The notes: generated by a model from the letters alone, not told the origin. A DNA stretch of 64,000 bases from Flavobacterium sp. ENC (GCF_020991415.1 NZ_JAJMOY010000010.1:1-64000), one strand, 5' to 3'; counted from the first letter of the stretch, positions 34,274-43,459 are shown. Translations and numbers: made by a program.

Positions 34274-36706
34274 TTATTCGTATTTTAAATAGTGTAAAAC
34301 ATCGACTTTGGTTGCCTGGTACGCTCTTGACAGCACCACTAAAAGCGTTAAGCATAAAAGAGCGGTAAAACCAATTAAAAACGGGTAGATCGAAATAGTA
34401 ATTCGGTAAGCAAAATTTCCTAACCATTGATTAAGCAGGTAATACACAGGGAATAATGCGATCAGGAAACCGATTACACTGAAGAGAATATATTGCTTAC
34501 AAAGTTCTTTTAGTAACACATTAGTTTCTGCACCGAGTGTTTTTCGAATAGCAATTTCCTTCATACGCCTTTCTATGGAGTAGGAAGCCAAAGCGAATAA
34601 TCCAAAAAGGGCAATGATAATGACAATCACATTCAACAAAGAGAAAAGGTTTTTTTGCTTTACATAACTGCTGTACGATCTTTTGTATTCCTTATCGACA
34701 AAATCATATACAAAAGGATATTCCGGATCAACTTTTGTGGTCCACATTTTTTCGATGCCGGCAAGGGTCTCGTTCATGGTTTTTGAATCTGCGGAGATAT
34801 AAATATTATTCAGGGCTGTAGTAAACCACGGAATGGTTTTAAAATGGAGAAAAGACATCGGCGGTATCGGTTCACCAGGATTTCCTAAGCTAAAATCTTT
34901 GACAACCCCAACAATAATGACTTCTTTATCAAGTGCCCAAAGTACTTTTTTGCCGATCGGATTTTTTTCGTTTAGTAATTTTGCAGCGGTTTCGTTTATC
35001 AACATCGTGTTGATGGTATCCTGTGAATAGGCAGGGCTAAAAGAGCGCCCTTTTACGATTTTTATTTTCATCATTTCCAACAAGCCAAAATCTACCGGAA
35101 CATTATTTCCGTCAATTGTTACGTCTTTATAAGAATAGGCGGTTACCAATTTCGCACCCTGCCCGAACACAAAAGCACCACCTGCCACCTGTTTGATTCC
35201 TTTTATGTGCAGCAATTCGTTTTTAATACCGGCATATCGGTTTAATCGGTATTGATTGTCGATTCCTTTTTCGTCACCATAGACATTTCTGTAGGAGATA
35301 TTCAGGATTTGTTTCCCGTTAAAACCCAGCTCTTTTTCATTCATATACTCGATCTGCTGGTAGACAATATAAGATCCGATAATAAAGAAAGCTGCAACGG
35401 AAAATTGAAAGATCAGCATGCCGTTGCGCAGCCAGACACCGCTTTTGCTTCGTCCAAAATTTCCTTTTAATACTTTCAGCGCCTCAAAATTCGAAACATA
35501 AATTGCCGGAAATATTCCTGCTGTTGTAACGGTTGCAATAAAGATTACGACAAGCTGGAGGTAAAACTGACTGCCTTGCAGCACAATCGTTTTTTCCAGA
35601 AAATCATTGTAATACGGTAAAGAAAGCTCCGTAATAACCAGTGCTATCAGAATGGACAACAAAGAGATGATGGCTGTTTCAAAAATAAATTGCTGAATAA
35701 TTGCTGATTTTGAAGCTCCGATAATTTTTCGTACGCCCACTTCTTTGGCTCTTTTTATAGCATTTGCGGTAGCGGAATTTATATAATTCACGATAGAAAG
35801 GATCAGAATTAAGATCGATAACCCGACCATAATCATTAAAAACTGGAAATTGCCTTTTCCCTCGGCCAGCCCGCCGGCCCTGGTGTGCAGACGATTGGAA
35901 GAAAGTGATTCTAAAAGCGGTTTCACCCCACCATACTTAGCCACATATTGTTGGGGCGTAATTCCTTTAAGCTTTGCTAAACGCGTGAATAAATTATCAA
36001 AATATAGTTTTCGGAGATTCGCAGTCACTTTTTGGGTATCATTCGGGTCTTTTAATTTAAGCATTAAAACAAATTGAAAGTTACCCCAGTTTTCAATAGA
36101 CCCTTTTAATCTCGAATCCATAAAATTGACCACACAGGAAGGACTGTAGGCGGATTTTCCGTTCAGCTTATAAACACCGGTAACCAATACATTCTGATCC
36201 TGCAAAACCAATTTTTTCCCTAAGGCACTTTCGTTTCCGAAAAGCTGAAAAGCCAGGTCCTGCGACAGGCAAATACTATTTTGATCCGGCAATGCTGTTT
36301 TTGGGCTGCCTTCTGTAAATTCGTAAGGAAAAAACTCAAAGAACTTTTTTTGGGCAATCAGAATTTTACCGGACGAAACTTTTTTGTTGCTAAAACGAAT
36401 GATATCATTCTCATAATCCGAGCTGAAATAACAATACGACTCTATTTCCGGTGTCATGGCTGTTACTGCACCTCCCAATGGAGAGGAACTGGAAGACCAG
36501 AAAGTGGTTGCATCCATTTGGTTCACCACCATAAAAACATTGTTTTTATTGGGGTTCCATTGATCATAACTCTGCTCGTCATTCCAGTAAAGTGTGGCGA
36601 AAATAAGCCCGGCAATACCAATACTCAGGCCCAAAACATTCAAAGCTGTAAACAGCTTGTTGTTCTTTATCTGGTAAATAAAGATGTTTATCCAATTTTT
36701 CAACAT
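34274..36706 (-). CDS. MacB/FtsX-type ABC transporter permease
   Basis: An 810-residue inner-membrane permease of the large Bacteroidota type with two FtsX cores. Helix 1 is at about 18-42, followed by a MacB-type periplasmic domain to about 285. Three helices come next (about 288-310, 338-360 and 382-402), then helix 5 (about 428-448), a second periplasmic domain, and three C-terminal helices (about 685-805). REVGVRKIIGASKSAI-type coupling motifs appear after both periplasmic domains (KRAKEVGVRKIIGAS, RRMKEIAIRKTLGAE). Such mechanotransmission exporters move substrates from periplasm outward or act on the envelope. The ATPase is encoded four bases upstream. Not a cell-division FtsX. Confidence 0.92.
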   Translation of the reverse strand: MLKNWINIFIYQIKNNKLFTALNVLGLSIGIAGLIFATLYWNDEQSYDQWNPNKNNVFMVVNQMDATTFWSSSSSPLGGAVTAMTPEIESYCYFSSDYENDIIRFSNKKVSSGKILIAQKKFFEFFPYEFTEGSPKTALPDQNSICLSQDLAFQLFGNESALGKKLVLQDQNVLVTGVYKLNGKSAYSPSCVVNFMDSRLKGSIENWGNFQFVLMLKLKDPNDTQKVTANLRKLYFDNLFTRLAKLKGITPQQYVAKYGGVKPLLESLSSNRLHTRAGGLAEGKGNFQFLMIMVGLSILILILSIVNYINSATANAIKRAKEVGVRKIIGASKSAIIQQFIFETAIISLLSILIALVITELSLPYYNDFLEKTIVLQGSQFYLQLVVIFIATVTTAGIFPAIYVSNFEALKVLKGNFGRSKSGVWLRNGMLIFQFSVAAFFIIGSYIVYQQIEYMNEKELGFNGKQILNISYRNVYGDEKGIDNQYRLNRYAGIKNELLHIKGIKQVAGGAFVFGQGAKLVTAYSYKDVTIDGNNVPVDFGLLEMMKIKIVKGRSFSPAYSQDTINTMLINETAAKLLNEKNPIGKKVLWALDKEVIIVGVVKDFSLGNPGEPIPPMSFLHFKTIPWFTTALNNIYISADSKTMNETLAGIEKMWTTKVDPEYPFVYDFVDKEYKRSYSSYVKQKNLFSLLNVIVIIIALFGLFALASYSIERRMKEIAIRKTLGAETNVLLKELCKQYILFSVIGFLIALFPVYYLLNQWLGNFAYRITISIYPFLIGFTALLCLTLLVVLSRAYQATKVDVLHYLKYE

Positions 36707-36710
36707 GGCT

Positions 36711-37424
36711 CTAGTGGTTAGAATTGGTTACTAAAACATCTACATTTCTATGGTTCAGTTTTTCAGAAAGGATAATTCCGTCTTTCATCAAAATTGTTTT
36801 TTGCGAAAACGAAGCATCATAATCAGAATGAGTCACCATGAGGATTGTAGCCCCGTTGGCATGCAGGTTCGTTAGCAATTCCATTACCTCGTTTCCGTTT
36901 TTACTGTCCAGGTTTCCGGTAGGCTCATCGGCAAGAATTATTTTTGGGTCGTTGATCAGGGCTCTTGCCACTGCGACACGCTGTTGCTGTCCTCCCGAAA
37001 GTTGCTGCGGATAGTGTTTCAGACGGTGTGCAATATTTAGTTTGGCGGCAATTTCGTGCACTTTTGTTTTTCTCGCAGAAGAAGGAACATTATTGTAAAT
37101 CAGCGGCAATTCGATATTGTCATACACCGATAATTCATCAATCAGATTGAAATTCTGAAAAATAAACCCAATGTTCTCTTTTCTGGCTTTTGATTTCAAT
37201 TTTTCTTTTAGTCCGATCATTTCCTCTCCAAGCAAGAGATAACTGCCGCCCGAGGCACTGTCAAGTAATCCGATAATATTTAGTAAAGTAGATTTTCCAC
37301 TTCCGGACGGACCCATAATCGAGACAAAATCGCCCTGATTAATCGTTAATGAAATTTCTGCTAATGCGTTGGTTTCGATTTCTTCCGTTCTGAAAATTTT
37401 TGAAAGTTTTTTAATAGTGATCAT
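36711..37424 (-). CDS. ABC transporter ATP-binding protein, MacB/LolD type
   Basis: A 237-residue ATPase. Walker A GPSGSGKST is at 38-46. The Q-loop region is IGFIFQNFNLIDELSVYDN, the signature LSGGQQQRVAVARAL, Walker B IILADEPTGNLDS, and the H-loop VTHSDYD. The LIDELSVYDNIELPLIY stretch is typical of the MacB/LolD/FtsE subgroup. It pairs with the permease four bases downstream. It is transcribed away from the NtrC-type regulator; the gap contains a sigma-54-like element pointing towards it (37600 to 37584). Confidence 0.95.
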   Translation of the reverse strand: MITIKKLSKIFRTEEIETNALAEISLTINQGDFVSIMGPSGSGKSTLLNIIGLLDSASGGSYLLLGEEMIGLKEKLKSKARKENIGFIFQNFNLIDELSVYDNIELPLIYNNVPSSARKTKVHEIAAKLNIAHRLKHYPQQLSGGQQQRVAVARALINDPKIILADEPTGNLDSKNGNEVMELLTNLHANGATILMVTHSDYDASFSQKTILMKDGIILSEKLNHRNVDVLVTNSNH

Positions 37425-37583
37425 AATTGCTGTTTTTTGACTGGATTGATTTCATAATAATTTTAGTTTTCGAAGTAAAAGAACCATAGCTGAAAATTAA
37501 GATAATTAACCCTGTTTTTAAGCTATTTATTTTGTTATTTTTACTTTCGAAAGCGGTTAATAAGTAATGATTTACCAGCTCTG

Positions 37584-37600
37584 ATGTGATTTTCGTGCCA
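37584..37600 (-). promoter_or_regulatory. Candidate sigma-54 promoter of the ABC exporter
   Basis: On the minus strand, TGGCACG (37600 to 37594) is an exact -24 box. Four bases later the -12 region reads TCACA where TTGCA is expected, so that half is weak. It lies about 160 bp upstream of the ATPase gene and 62-98 bp from two enhancer-like sites next to an NtrC-family gene. Confidence 0.4.
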
Positions 37601-37661
37601 CAAATTTAAATATCGTAACTGCTTTATTTTTAATATTTTATCATTTAAAAAAAAGAGCCAC

Positions 37662-37698
37662 TGTCCATAATTGAACACCTTTCGTCCAAAACCGAACA
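37662..37698. promoter_or_regulatory. Paired enhancer-like sites for the NtrC-type regulator
   Basis: TGTCCATAATTGAACA (37662-37677) and CGTCCAAAACCGAACA (37683-37698) are two related near-palindromes (half-site TGTYCA) in direct orientation, 21 bp apart. They end three bases before the regulator ATG at 37702. Two half-turn-symmetric sites on the same helix face suit cooperative binding of an NtrC-family dimer, with autorepression and activation of the divergent promoter. Confidence 0.5.
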
Positions 37699-37701
37699 AT
37701 A

Positions 37702-39051
37702 ATGAAAAAGACCAGCGCATCAATATTAATCATAGACGATCAGGAAGACATCCTTTTTGCATCGAAATTGTATCTGAAAAAGTATTTTGACACCATTTAT
37801 ACCCTTAATAATCCCAAAAATATAGTCGAATTACTGGCTAAAAATACAATTGATGTGATATTGCTCGATATGAATTACAGGATCGGTTTTGAAGACGGAA
37901 AAGAAGGTTTGTATTTGCTGAAGGAAATAAAAACACTCTCGCCAAAAACAGTTGTTATTTTAATGACTGCTTTCGGCAAAGTCGAAACTGCCGTTGAAGG
38001 CCTGAAAAATGGTGCCTTTGATTATATTTTAAAACCCTGGGAGAATATAAAATTACTGGAATCGGTAAAACAAGCTGTTGATAAGAGCTGGAGGGAGCAG
38101 AAGAAAAACAGGAATGTAGAAATTAAGGACGAGTTTTTTATTGGTAATTCTCCCGTTATAAAAAAAGCTTATTCCCTGGCGGACAAAGTAGCCAAAACAG
38201 ATGCCAACGTTTTAATACTGGGCGAAAACGGAACCGGAAAATTTGTACTGGCGCACCATATTTACAGTCAGTCAGAGCGAAAAGGCCAGCCCTTTATTGC
38301 CGTTGATTTGGGATCTTTAAATGCCAATATTTTCGAAAGCGAATTGTTCGGTTATGCGAAAGGTGCTTTTACAGATGCCAAAACCGATACGCCGGGACGT
38401 TTTGAAATGGCGCAGAACGGCACTATTTTTTTGGATGAAATCGGGAATGTTCCGCTACATCTGCAATCCAAACTGCTGCAGGTAATTCAAAGTAAAACAG
38501 TGACCAGACTGGGCGAATCAAAACCAAGGTCTTTGAATGTCCGAATCATTACCGCAACAAATTTAAACCTGAAACTGGAAGTGGCGGATAAAAATTTCAG
38601 GGAAGATTTGTATTACCGCATCAATACGATGGAAATTGTCCTGCCTCCGTTGCGCGAGCGACACGAAGATAAAATCCCATTAGCGGAATATCTTCTTGAA
38701 AAAATGATCGAAAAATACGGAAGGCACGAAATTACTTTTGCGAATAAAGTACGCGAACAAATTGAAAAGCACGCCTGGAACGGAAACATCCGTGAAATGG
38801 AAAACAAAATAGAACGGGCGGTTATTCTTTGTGAAAACAATATCATTACCGTTTCTGACCTGGATTTGGATCTGATAACGGAATATGAAGAAAATCCCGA
38901 TGACATTCAGCTTTCGACTGTCGAAAAAGCAACCGTCGAAAGAGCGCTATTAAAAAACAACAATAATATCAGCAAAACGGCCGAAGAGCTGGGGCTGTCA
39001 AGGGGGGCTTTGTACCGTCGTTTAGAGAAATATAACATCAGCACAAACTAA
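37702..39051 (+). CDS. NtrC-family response regulator with variant sigma-54 motifs
   Basis: A 449-residue regulator. The receiver domain occupies 5-125, with phosphoacceptor D56 and K111. An AAA+ domain (about 145-380) and a Fis-type helix-turn-helix (AEELGLSRGALYRRLEKY) follow. The Walker A is GENGTGKF (174-181), usually GESGTGKE. The sigma-54 contact loop is GAFTDA (221-226) instead of GAFTGA. Walker B GTIFLDEIG and the arginine-finger region are intact. The GAFTDA change may lower sigma-54 activation, but similar variants are frequent in Bacteroidota. The kinase gene starts two bases after the stop. Probable target: the divergent ABC exporter. Confidence 0.93.
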   Translation: MKKTSASILIIDDQEDILFASKLYLKKYFDTIYTLNNPKNIVELLAKNTIDVILLDMNYRIGFEDGKEGLYLLKEIKTLSPKTVVILMTAFGKVETAVEGLKNGAFDYILKPWENIKLLESVKQAVDKSWREQKKNRNVEIKDEFFIGNSPVIKKAYSLADKVAKTDANVLILGENGTGKFVLAHHIYSQSERKGQPFIAVDLGSLNANIFESELFGYAKGAFTDAKTDTPGRFEMAQNGTIFLDEIGNVPLHLQSKLLQVIQSKTVTRLGESKPRSLNVRIITATNLNLKLEVADKNFREDLYYRINTMEIVLPPLRERHEDKIPLAEYLLEKMIEKYGRHEITFANKVREQIEKHAWNGNIREMENKIERAVILCENNIITVSDLDLDLITEYEENPDDIQLSTVEKATVERALLKNNNNISKTAEELGLSRGALYRRLEKYNISTN

Positions 39052-39052
39052 T

Positions 39053-40381
39053 ATGCTTAAATCATTAAAAACATACAACCTTATTTTTCTGAGACTGCTT
39101 CTGATTCTGGCCGGGATTGAATTTTCTATTTACCTGCACAAAATCAAGTTTGTTTTTGCACCAGTTTTCGGTTTTCTGATTGTATTCTTTCTGGTTGTTG
39201 AATTGTATTTTTACATCAAAAGTGTCATTTTGGTTTATGACAAAACTATTTCTTCGATCATACAAAATGATTTTTCTTCAGATTTTTCTAAATACCAATC
39301 CAATCAGAATGATCTGTTTAAGCTCTATGACATCTTAAAGAGCAAACAGAACGAACAGGTTTCGAGAGATATTATTTATACTTCGATTTTAAACAATATC
39401 GAAACCGGAATTGTTATCCTGAAAAAGGAAGATGATGAATGGAATGTTTTTTTAATGAACGATTATTTCTCGAAGCATTTTGATGTCCCAAAAGTTTCGA
39501 AGTGGAAGTTGCTTAAAAGCCAGCTTCCGTCCTTGTGTAAAGTTATCGAAGAACAGGAATTTCAGGAAATTAAAACATCACTAGAAATCCGTGTCAATGA
39601 GGGCAATGCGCAGACATTTGTCATGCAGACTTCAAGAACAGAAATCTGCGAATTGGATTATTTTATTGTTTTGCTCGATTCCATTCAGAATGTGGTAGAG
39701 AAAAAAGAAAAAGGAGCCTGGGTCAATCTGATGAAGGTAATCTCACATGAGCTTTTAAATTCCATCACACCGATCCGTTCTATTTCCCAAAACCTGCAGG
39801 AACTTGTAGAGCAGGATTCCATTTCATCTGATGATCTCGAAGACATCAAAGAAGGTGTCGGAACAATGCTGAGACGAAGTGATCTCTTGCAGAAATTTGT
39901 AGAAGGGTACCGAAAATTAGCCATGCTGCCTTCTCCAAAAAAAGAAGAAATACAGCTCAGGAAACTCATTGAAAACTGTTTTCAGGTAATGAATCCCTTA
40001 TTTAAAAATAAACAGATAGAGGTCCTTACTACCATTTCATTTGATTATATACTTCTGGTGGACCATCAGCAAATCGAGCAGGTGCTGATTAATCTTTTAA
40101 CCAATTCCATGCATGCTTTGGAAGACCGGGAAAACAAACAGATTGTAATTGCTGGTGAAGTCAAAGAAAACAGGTTATTCATAAAAATTACCGACAACGG
40201 AAACGGGATTGACCGTGAGATCGAAAACAAAATATTCCTTCCGTTTTTTACGACGCGAAAAGAAGGAGCAGGGATTGGCTTAACACTGTCTAAAAGTATT
40301 ATTGAAGCGCATGGCGGTTATCTGGATTTTAGGAATCAGGAGGATAAAACCACTTTTGTGATTTGTCTGATTGAGGGCTGA
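39053..40381 (+). CDS. Sensor histidine kinase, partner of the NtrC-type regulator
   Basis: A 442-residue membrane kinase. Two transmembrane helices (about 11-28 and 33-55) with a very short loop leave almost no periplasmic sensor. A PAS-like region follows (about 105-215, SILNNIETGIVILKKEDD). The HisKA-type dimerisation helix has H232 in VISHELLNSITPIRS. The HATPase part carries the N-box (QVLINLLTNSMHALE), the G1 box (ITDNGNGID) and the G2 box (GAGIGLTLSKSIIE). It begins one base after the regulator stop, so the pair is one operon. Confidence 0.94.
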   Translation: MLKSLKTYNLIFLRLLLILAGIEFSIYLHKIKFVFAPVFGFLIVFFLVVELYFYIKSVILVYDKTISSIIQNDFSSDFSKYQSNQNDLFKLYDILKSKQNEQVSRDIIYTSILNNIETGIVILKKEDDEWNVFLMNDYFSKHFDVPKVSKWKLLKSQLPSLCKVIEEQEFQEIKTSLEIRVNEGNAQTFVMQTSRTEICELDYFIVLLDSIQNVVEKKEKGAWVNLMKVISHELLNSITPIRSISQNLQELVEQDSISSDDLEDIKEGVGTMLRRSDLLQKFVEGYRKLAMLPSPKKEEIQLRKLIENCFQVMNPLFKNKQIEVLTTISFDYILLVDHQQIEQVLINLLTNSMHALEDRENKQIVIAGEVKENRLFIKITDNGNGIDREIENKIFLPFFTTRKEGAGIGLTLSKSIIEAHGGYLDFRNQEDKTTFVICLIEG

Positions 40382-40414
40382 TTTTGTCGGGTAACCCAAA
40401 ATCTAACAATACCG

Positions 40415-40551
40415 TCTTTCATCTCGGCGAAGGAGAAATCACACTAGAAACTCCGCACCTAAATTCGCCAGTCTTTGTCGAATTACGAATGCAATTTACT
40501 TCGTCTGTTCGCTAGCGCCCGGGTCTCCTTACGTCAAAATGACAATCTCGC
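40415..40551. repeat. Diverged copy of the palindromic dispersed repeat
   Basis: It carries the same outer arm (CGGCGAAGGAGAAATCACAC) and a conserved loop (ACTCCGCACCTAAA, CGCCAGTCTTTGT) as the element at 1222-1322. The right arm is degraded and interrupted by about 25 bp. It fills the gap between the convergent kinase gene and the last gene of the eCIS operon. No terminator hairpin with a T run is seen for either gene. Confidence 0.75.
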
Positions 40552-40576
40552 CAAACCAAAACACAATAGTCTTCAT

Positions 40577-41881
40577 TTACATCATCTTCCCTTCTTTCGC
40601 ATATTCTTTTTTAATGCCCTGAACAAGGTGGTGCAGGTGAATACTTTTGTTTTCGTCTTCCAGTGTTCTCAGGCAGGCATACTGAATGATGTTGACGATA
40701 TTGGCGCCGGTTATGTCGTATTTTTTGGAGAGCTCATTAAGATTGACATCTTCGGCAATTTTGATTCCTTTGGGCAGGTTATTTTCCCAAAGCTGTAAAC
40801 GTTCACCATACGAAGGCACTTCAAACTCAATGATAGACTGAAATCTTCTGGTGAAAGCTGTATCAATATTCGTTTTAAAATTCGAGGCCAGAATAACCAG
40901 TCCCGGATGGTTTTCGATACGCTGCAGCAAATACGAAACTTCCTGATTGGCGTATTTATCGTGTGCATCCCTGACATTGGTTCTTTTTCCGAAAACGGCA
41001 TCGGCTTCATCAAAAAAGAGAATCCAGTCTTTGTCGGCCGCTTTGTCAAAAAGGGAAGAAAGGTTTTTTTCGGTTTCCCCAATGTATTTCGAAATCACCA
41101 TAGACAAATCAATTCGGTATACATCTCTTTTGGTATATTTCCCCAGCAGGGAAGCCGTAAGTGTTTTTCCGGTTCCGGGTGCGCCGTAAAACATGACCCT
41201 GAAGCCCGGTTTGATCTTGGCTTTCATGTCCCATTCGTGAAGCAGAATCTCGTTGAATTTCAGCCAGGTTTCTATTTCTTTGATGTAATTTAACGTGGTC
41301 GTATTGAGCACCAAATCGTCCCATTCGAGTGAGGTTTCTATGAGTTGTGCCGGAAAAACACTGCTGAGCTGCGGTTTTAGAATTTTTCCCGTAATGAATT
41401 TCTCGATGTATTCGTCTTCCAAAATCAGTAAACCACTCAGTTTCGGTTCTCCATTGGGAACGGAATCTATTTTGATGATCCCTTTTCGGTAAAGAAAAGA
41501 CTGATTGTGCAGGTAATTATAGAACAAAATCCGGTTGTCGAGATCATTTCCGCCCACTAGAAACTGAGCTGTTTCACCGGTTGGCAAAATGCCGCGGTGG
41601 TTCTTCGTTTTAATGCCGCCAAACTCGGGTAATTCGCCGCCATTGGGTAAATATTCGGCAATAATCGAACTCAGGAAATCAGGTTTGACATGCGGAGCCA
41701 AAGCCAGTGCCACTAAAAGAATATCGATTTCCGACAACTCATTTTCGATAATAAATTCGTGGATAAACCCCGTGGAATCCATTTGATTGAGAACTGGTTT
41801 TTCCATAGCGTTTTCGACCTGAAAAAGGGTGTCAAGCTGAAATACGAATTGGTTTTTTAAATAAGTGAATACATTTTCCAT
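40577..41881 (-). CDS. eCIS AAA+ ATPase (Afp15-like)
   Basis: A 434-residue AAA+ ATPase. An N-terminal regulatory region without a known domain (about 1-195) precedes the AAA module. Walker A GAPGTGKT is at 233-240, Walker B ILFFDEAD starts at 287, sensor 1 is LVILASN and the arginine fingers are in TRRFQ. The winged lid (YDITGANIVNIIQYACLRT) closes it. Contractile injection clusters carry one such ATPase near the 3' end of the operon, thought to act in particle assembly; the exact step is not settled. It is the last gene of the run, one base after the CHAP-hydrolase gene. Confidence 0.92.
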   Translation of the reverse strand: MENVFTYLKNQFVFQLDTLFQVENAMEKPVLNQMDSTGFIHEFIIENELSEIDILLVALALAPHVKPDFLSSIIAEYLPNGGELPEFGGIKTKNHRGILPTGETAQFLVGGNDLDNRILFYNYLHNQSFLYRKGIIKIDSVPNGEPKLSGLLILEDEYIEKFITGKILKPQLSSVFPAQLIETSLEWDDLVLNTTTLNYIKEIETWLKFNEILLHEWDMKAKIKPGFRVMFYGAPGTGKTLTASLLGKYTKRDVYRIDLSMVISKYIGETEKNLSSLFDKAADKDWILFFDEADAVFGKRTNVRDAHDKYANQEVSYLLQRIENHPGLVILASNFKTNIDTAFTRRFQSIIEFEVPSYGERLQLWENNLPKGIKIAEDVNLNELSKKYDITGANIVNIIQYACLRTLEDENKSIHLHHLVQGIKKEYAKEGKMM

Positions 41882-41882
41882 T

Positions 41883-42704
41883 TTATGCTACTAAGGATTC
41901 AATTGAAAAAAAATCTATTTTGGATTGTTTATAATTCCTGATTCTGTTCATGACGGCGTTTCCGTTATGAGAACCATCAGAATTGGTATTGCCTTCAATG
42001 GTCTCAATCAGATCTCCGTGAACTGCAGTTACAATTCCGGTATGAAACCAGTCGTTTGTTGTTTTCTGAATCAGAAATATATCTCCGGGTTTTATGAGAG
42101 CCGGATTCGCTCTAGCCGCCTGATAACGCGTCAGGATTTTTTTCTGGATACCGGTTACGCCAACCGTATCACAGCTATATGTTAAAGGCATGAGTGTTTT
42201 GAAGTTTTTCCCCTGAACAGCGGCTGCCTGGTCAATTATCGCCTGAACAAAGCCCATACACCAAAACCAGTCGGTTCCTTCATGACCGTCCATATAGCTT
42301 CGCACCCAGGGTCCGGTATTGCTTTGGTTGTTGATGACGAGTTCGAAAGGATGATTTTTAAGATGGTTTTTCGCTGTACTCAAAATTAATTCTCTCAGAT
42401 TATTACCGGGTACAGGATCTTCGAAAGCTTTCTTAAGAGGAGCTGTCAGCGCATCGAACACCTTTTGATCTACAGTTCCTGTTTGGGATAAGCCGTTGAA
42501 TTTTTGAAAATTCAGCACTGCTTTTTCTGTTGCCGGTCCAAAATCACCATCGATGCCCGTTGCCGTTCCCGCGTTTGGATTTTGCATAGCAAATAAGTTA
42601 AGCCAGGACTGAATTTTTTCAATGTCTTTTTTATTATTATTTAGTCCTTTTCTTTGTTGTGCTGCTTTAATAAGGAGCTCTTTTTGGTAGAATGTTTTTT
42701 GCAT
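41883..42704 (-). CDS. Peptidoglycan-binding and CHAP-type amidase/endopeptidase
   Basis: A 273-residue protein. A peptidoglycan-binding type 1 domain lies at about 25-88 (IDGDFGPATEKAVLNFQKFN). A CHAP/NlpC-like cysteine peptidase-amidase domain covers about 100-270. The likely catalytic residues are C149 in DWFWCMGFV, H221 in DWFHTGIV, and the polar third residue in IETIEGNTN. No signal peptide is present, so delivery would be through the particle or after lysis. Its place in the eCIS operon, directly before the ATPase gene, suggests it helps release particles through the cell wall or is a payload. Which of the two is not shown. Confidence 0.85.
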   Translation of the reverse strand: MQKTFYQKELLIKAAQQRKGLNNNKKDIEKIQSWLNLFAMQNPNAGTATGIDGDFGPATEKAVLNFQKFNGLSQTGTVDQKVFDALTAPLKKAFEDPVPGNNLRELILSTAKNHLKNHPFELVINNQSNTGPWVRSYMDGHEGTDWFWCMGFVQAIIDQAAAVQGKNFKTLMPLTYSCDTVGVTGIQKKILTRYQAARANPALIKPGDIFLIQKTTNDWFHTGIVTAVHGDLIETIEGNTNSDGSHNGNAVMNRIRNYKQSKIDFFSIESLVA

Positions 42705-42760
42705 GACAAAAGTTTTTTAAGGTTTTAAAAATTGGTTTTTAGTTACTTTCTTTAACAGTT

Positions 42761-43459
42761 TTATTTTATTCCCTTCACTTCATTCAGTTTGTTGATATGA
42801 TAGGTAAAGTCTTGTTCCGGAAATAATTCAGGAAGTGCTCTTACGGCCAGTTCCATATCTTCCAGAGCAATTTTTTTATGTGGTATTTCCTGGTTCCAGT
42901 TGATATAAAAATATTGCCAGCCTTTTACCGCACAAGATTCGATCATAGCGTTGCCATACTCCTCAAAGGACATATCAAGTAAAGTGTACCAGTTCCGGTC
43001 AAAAAATGCAATTTGTGGCGGAAACTTTTTAGCGCCTCTTACAAAGCATCCATATCTCCAGTCGTCTCCCCATGCTTGTTTTTCAAACCAGTTCAGTTTT
43101 TCAAAATGTTTAAGATCATCAGGAACGACAGCATCGGGGGCCAGCGAAAAATCAATTTTCCAGAAAGTGGATGGATTTGAAAGCGCTTCAAAAATTCCAT
43201 TGAAAAGAAACCCTCCGTATAAAAAATAGTTTTGGCTTTTACTTTTCCATTTAACGGAGAGACTTGAAAATTTAATAACAGCAGCATCTTTCGATTCCAG
43301 AGTGATTTTGCCAATTGTGGCTAAATCTTCAATAGCCCATTGCATACTTGAGCTGGATAGTTCCAGAAAATCTTTCCAGTCTGCTTCGTTAATTTCGATA
43401 TTGGGATTTGTCTTTAAACCGTCACGAAATTTTTTGATATTTTGCATTAGTTTTTCCAT
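42761..43459 (-). CDS. Probable immunity protein of the adjacent nuclease effector, SUKH-like
   Basis: A 232-residue soluble protein with no signal peptide. It begins with an ATG whose first base is the last base of the effector stop codon (TAATG, at 43461-43457), the coupling typical of toxin and immunity genes. The C-terminal half (IAFFDRNWYTLLDMSFEEYGNAMIES) is loosely like the SMI1/KNR4 (SUKH) immunity superfamily: an aromatic-rich strand region followed by SFEE. The similarity is weak. Alternative: an eCIS accessory chaperone for the large protein. There is no motif that defines a catalytic function. Confidence 0.6.
   Translation of the reverse strand: MEKLMQNIKKFRDGLKTNPNIEINEADWKDFLELSSSSMQWAIEDLATIGKITLESKDAAVIKFSSLSVKWKSKSQNYFLYGGFLFNGIFEALSNPSTFWKIDFSLAPDAVVPDDLKHFEKLNWFEKQAWGDDWRYGCFVRGAKKFPPQIAFFDRNWYTLLDMSFEEYGNAMIESCAVKGWQYFYINWNQEIPHKKIALEDMELAVRALPELFPEQDFTYHINKLNEVKGIK

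Noticed and set aside
34274..36706. Assigning the symbol macB or ftsX to the ABC permease
   Set aside because: The fusion layout with two FtsX cores is a Bacteroidota type; neither MacA partner nor cell-division context is present.
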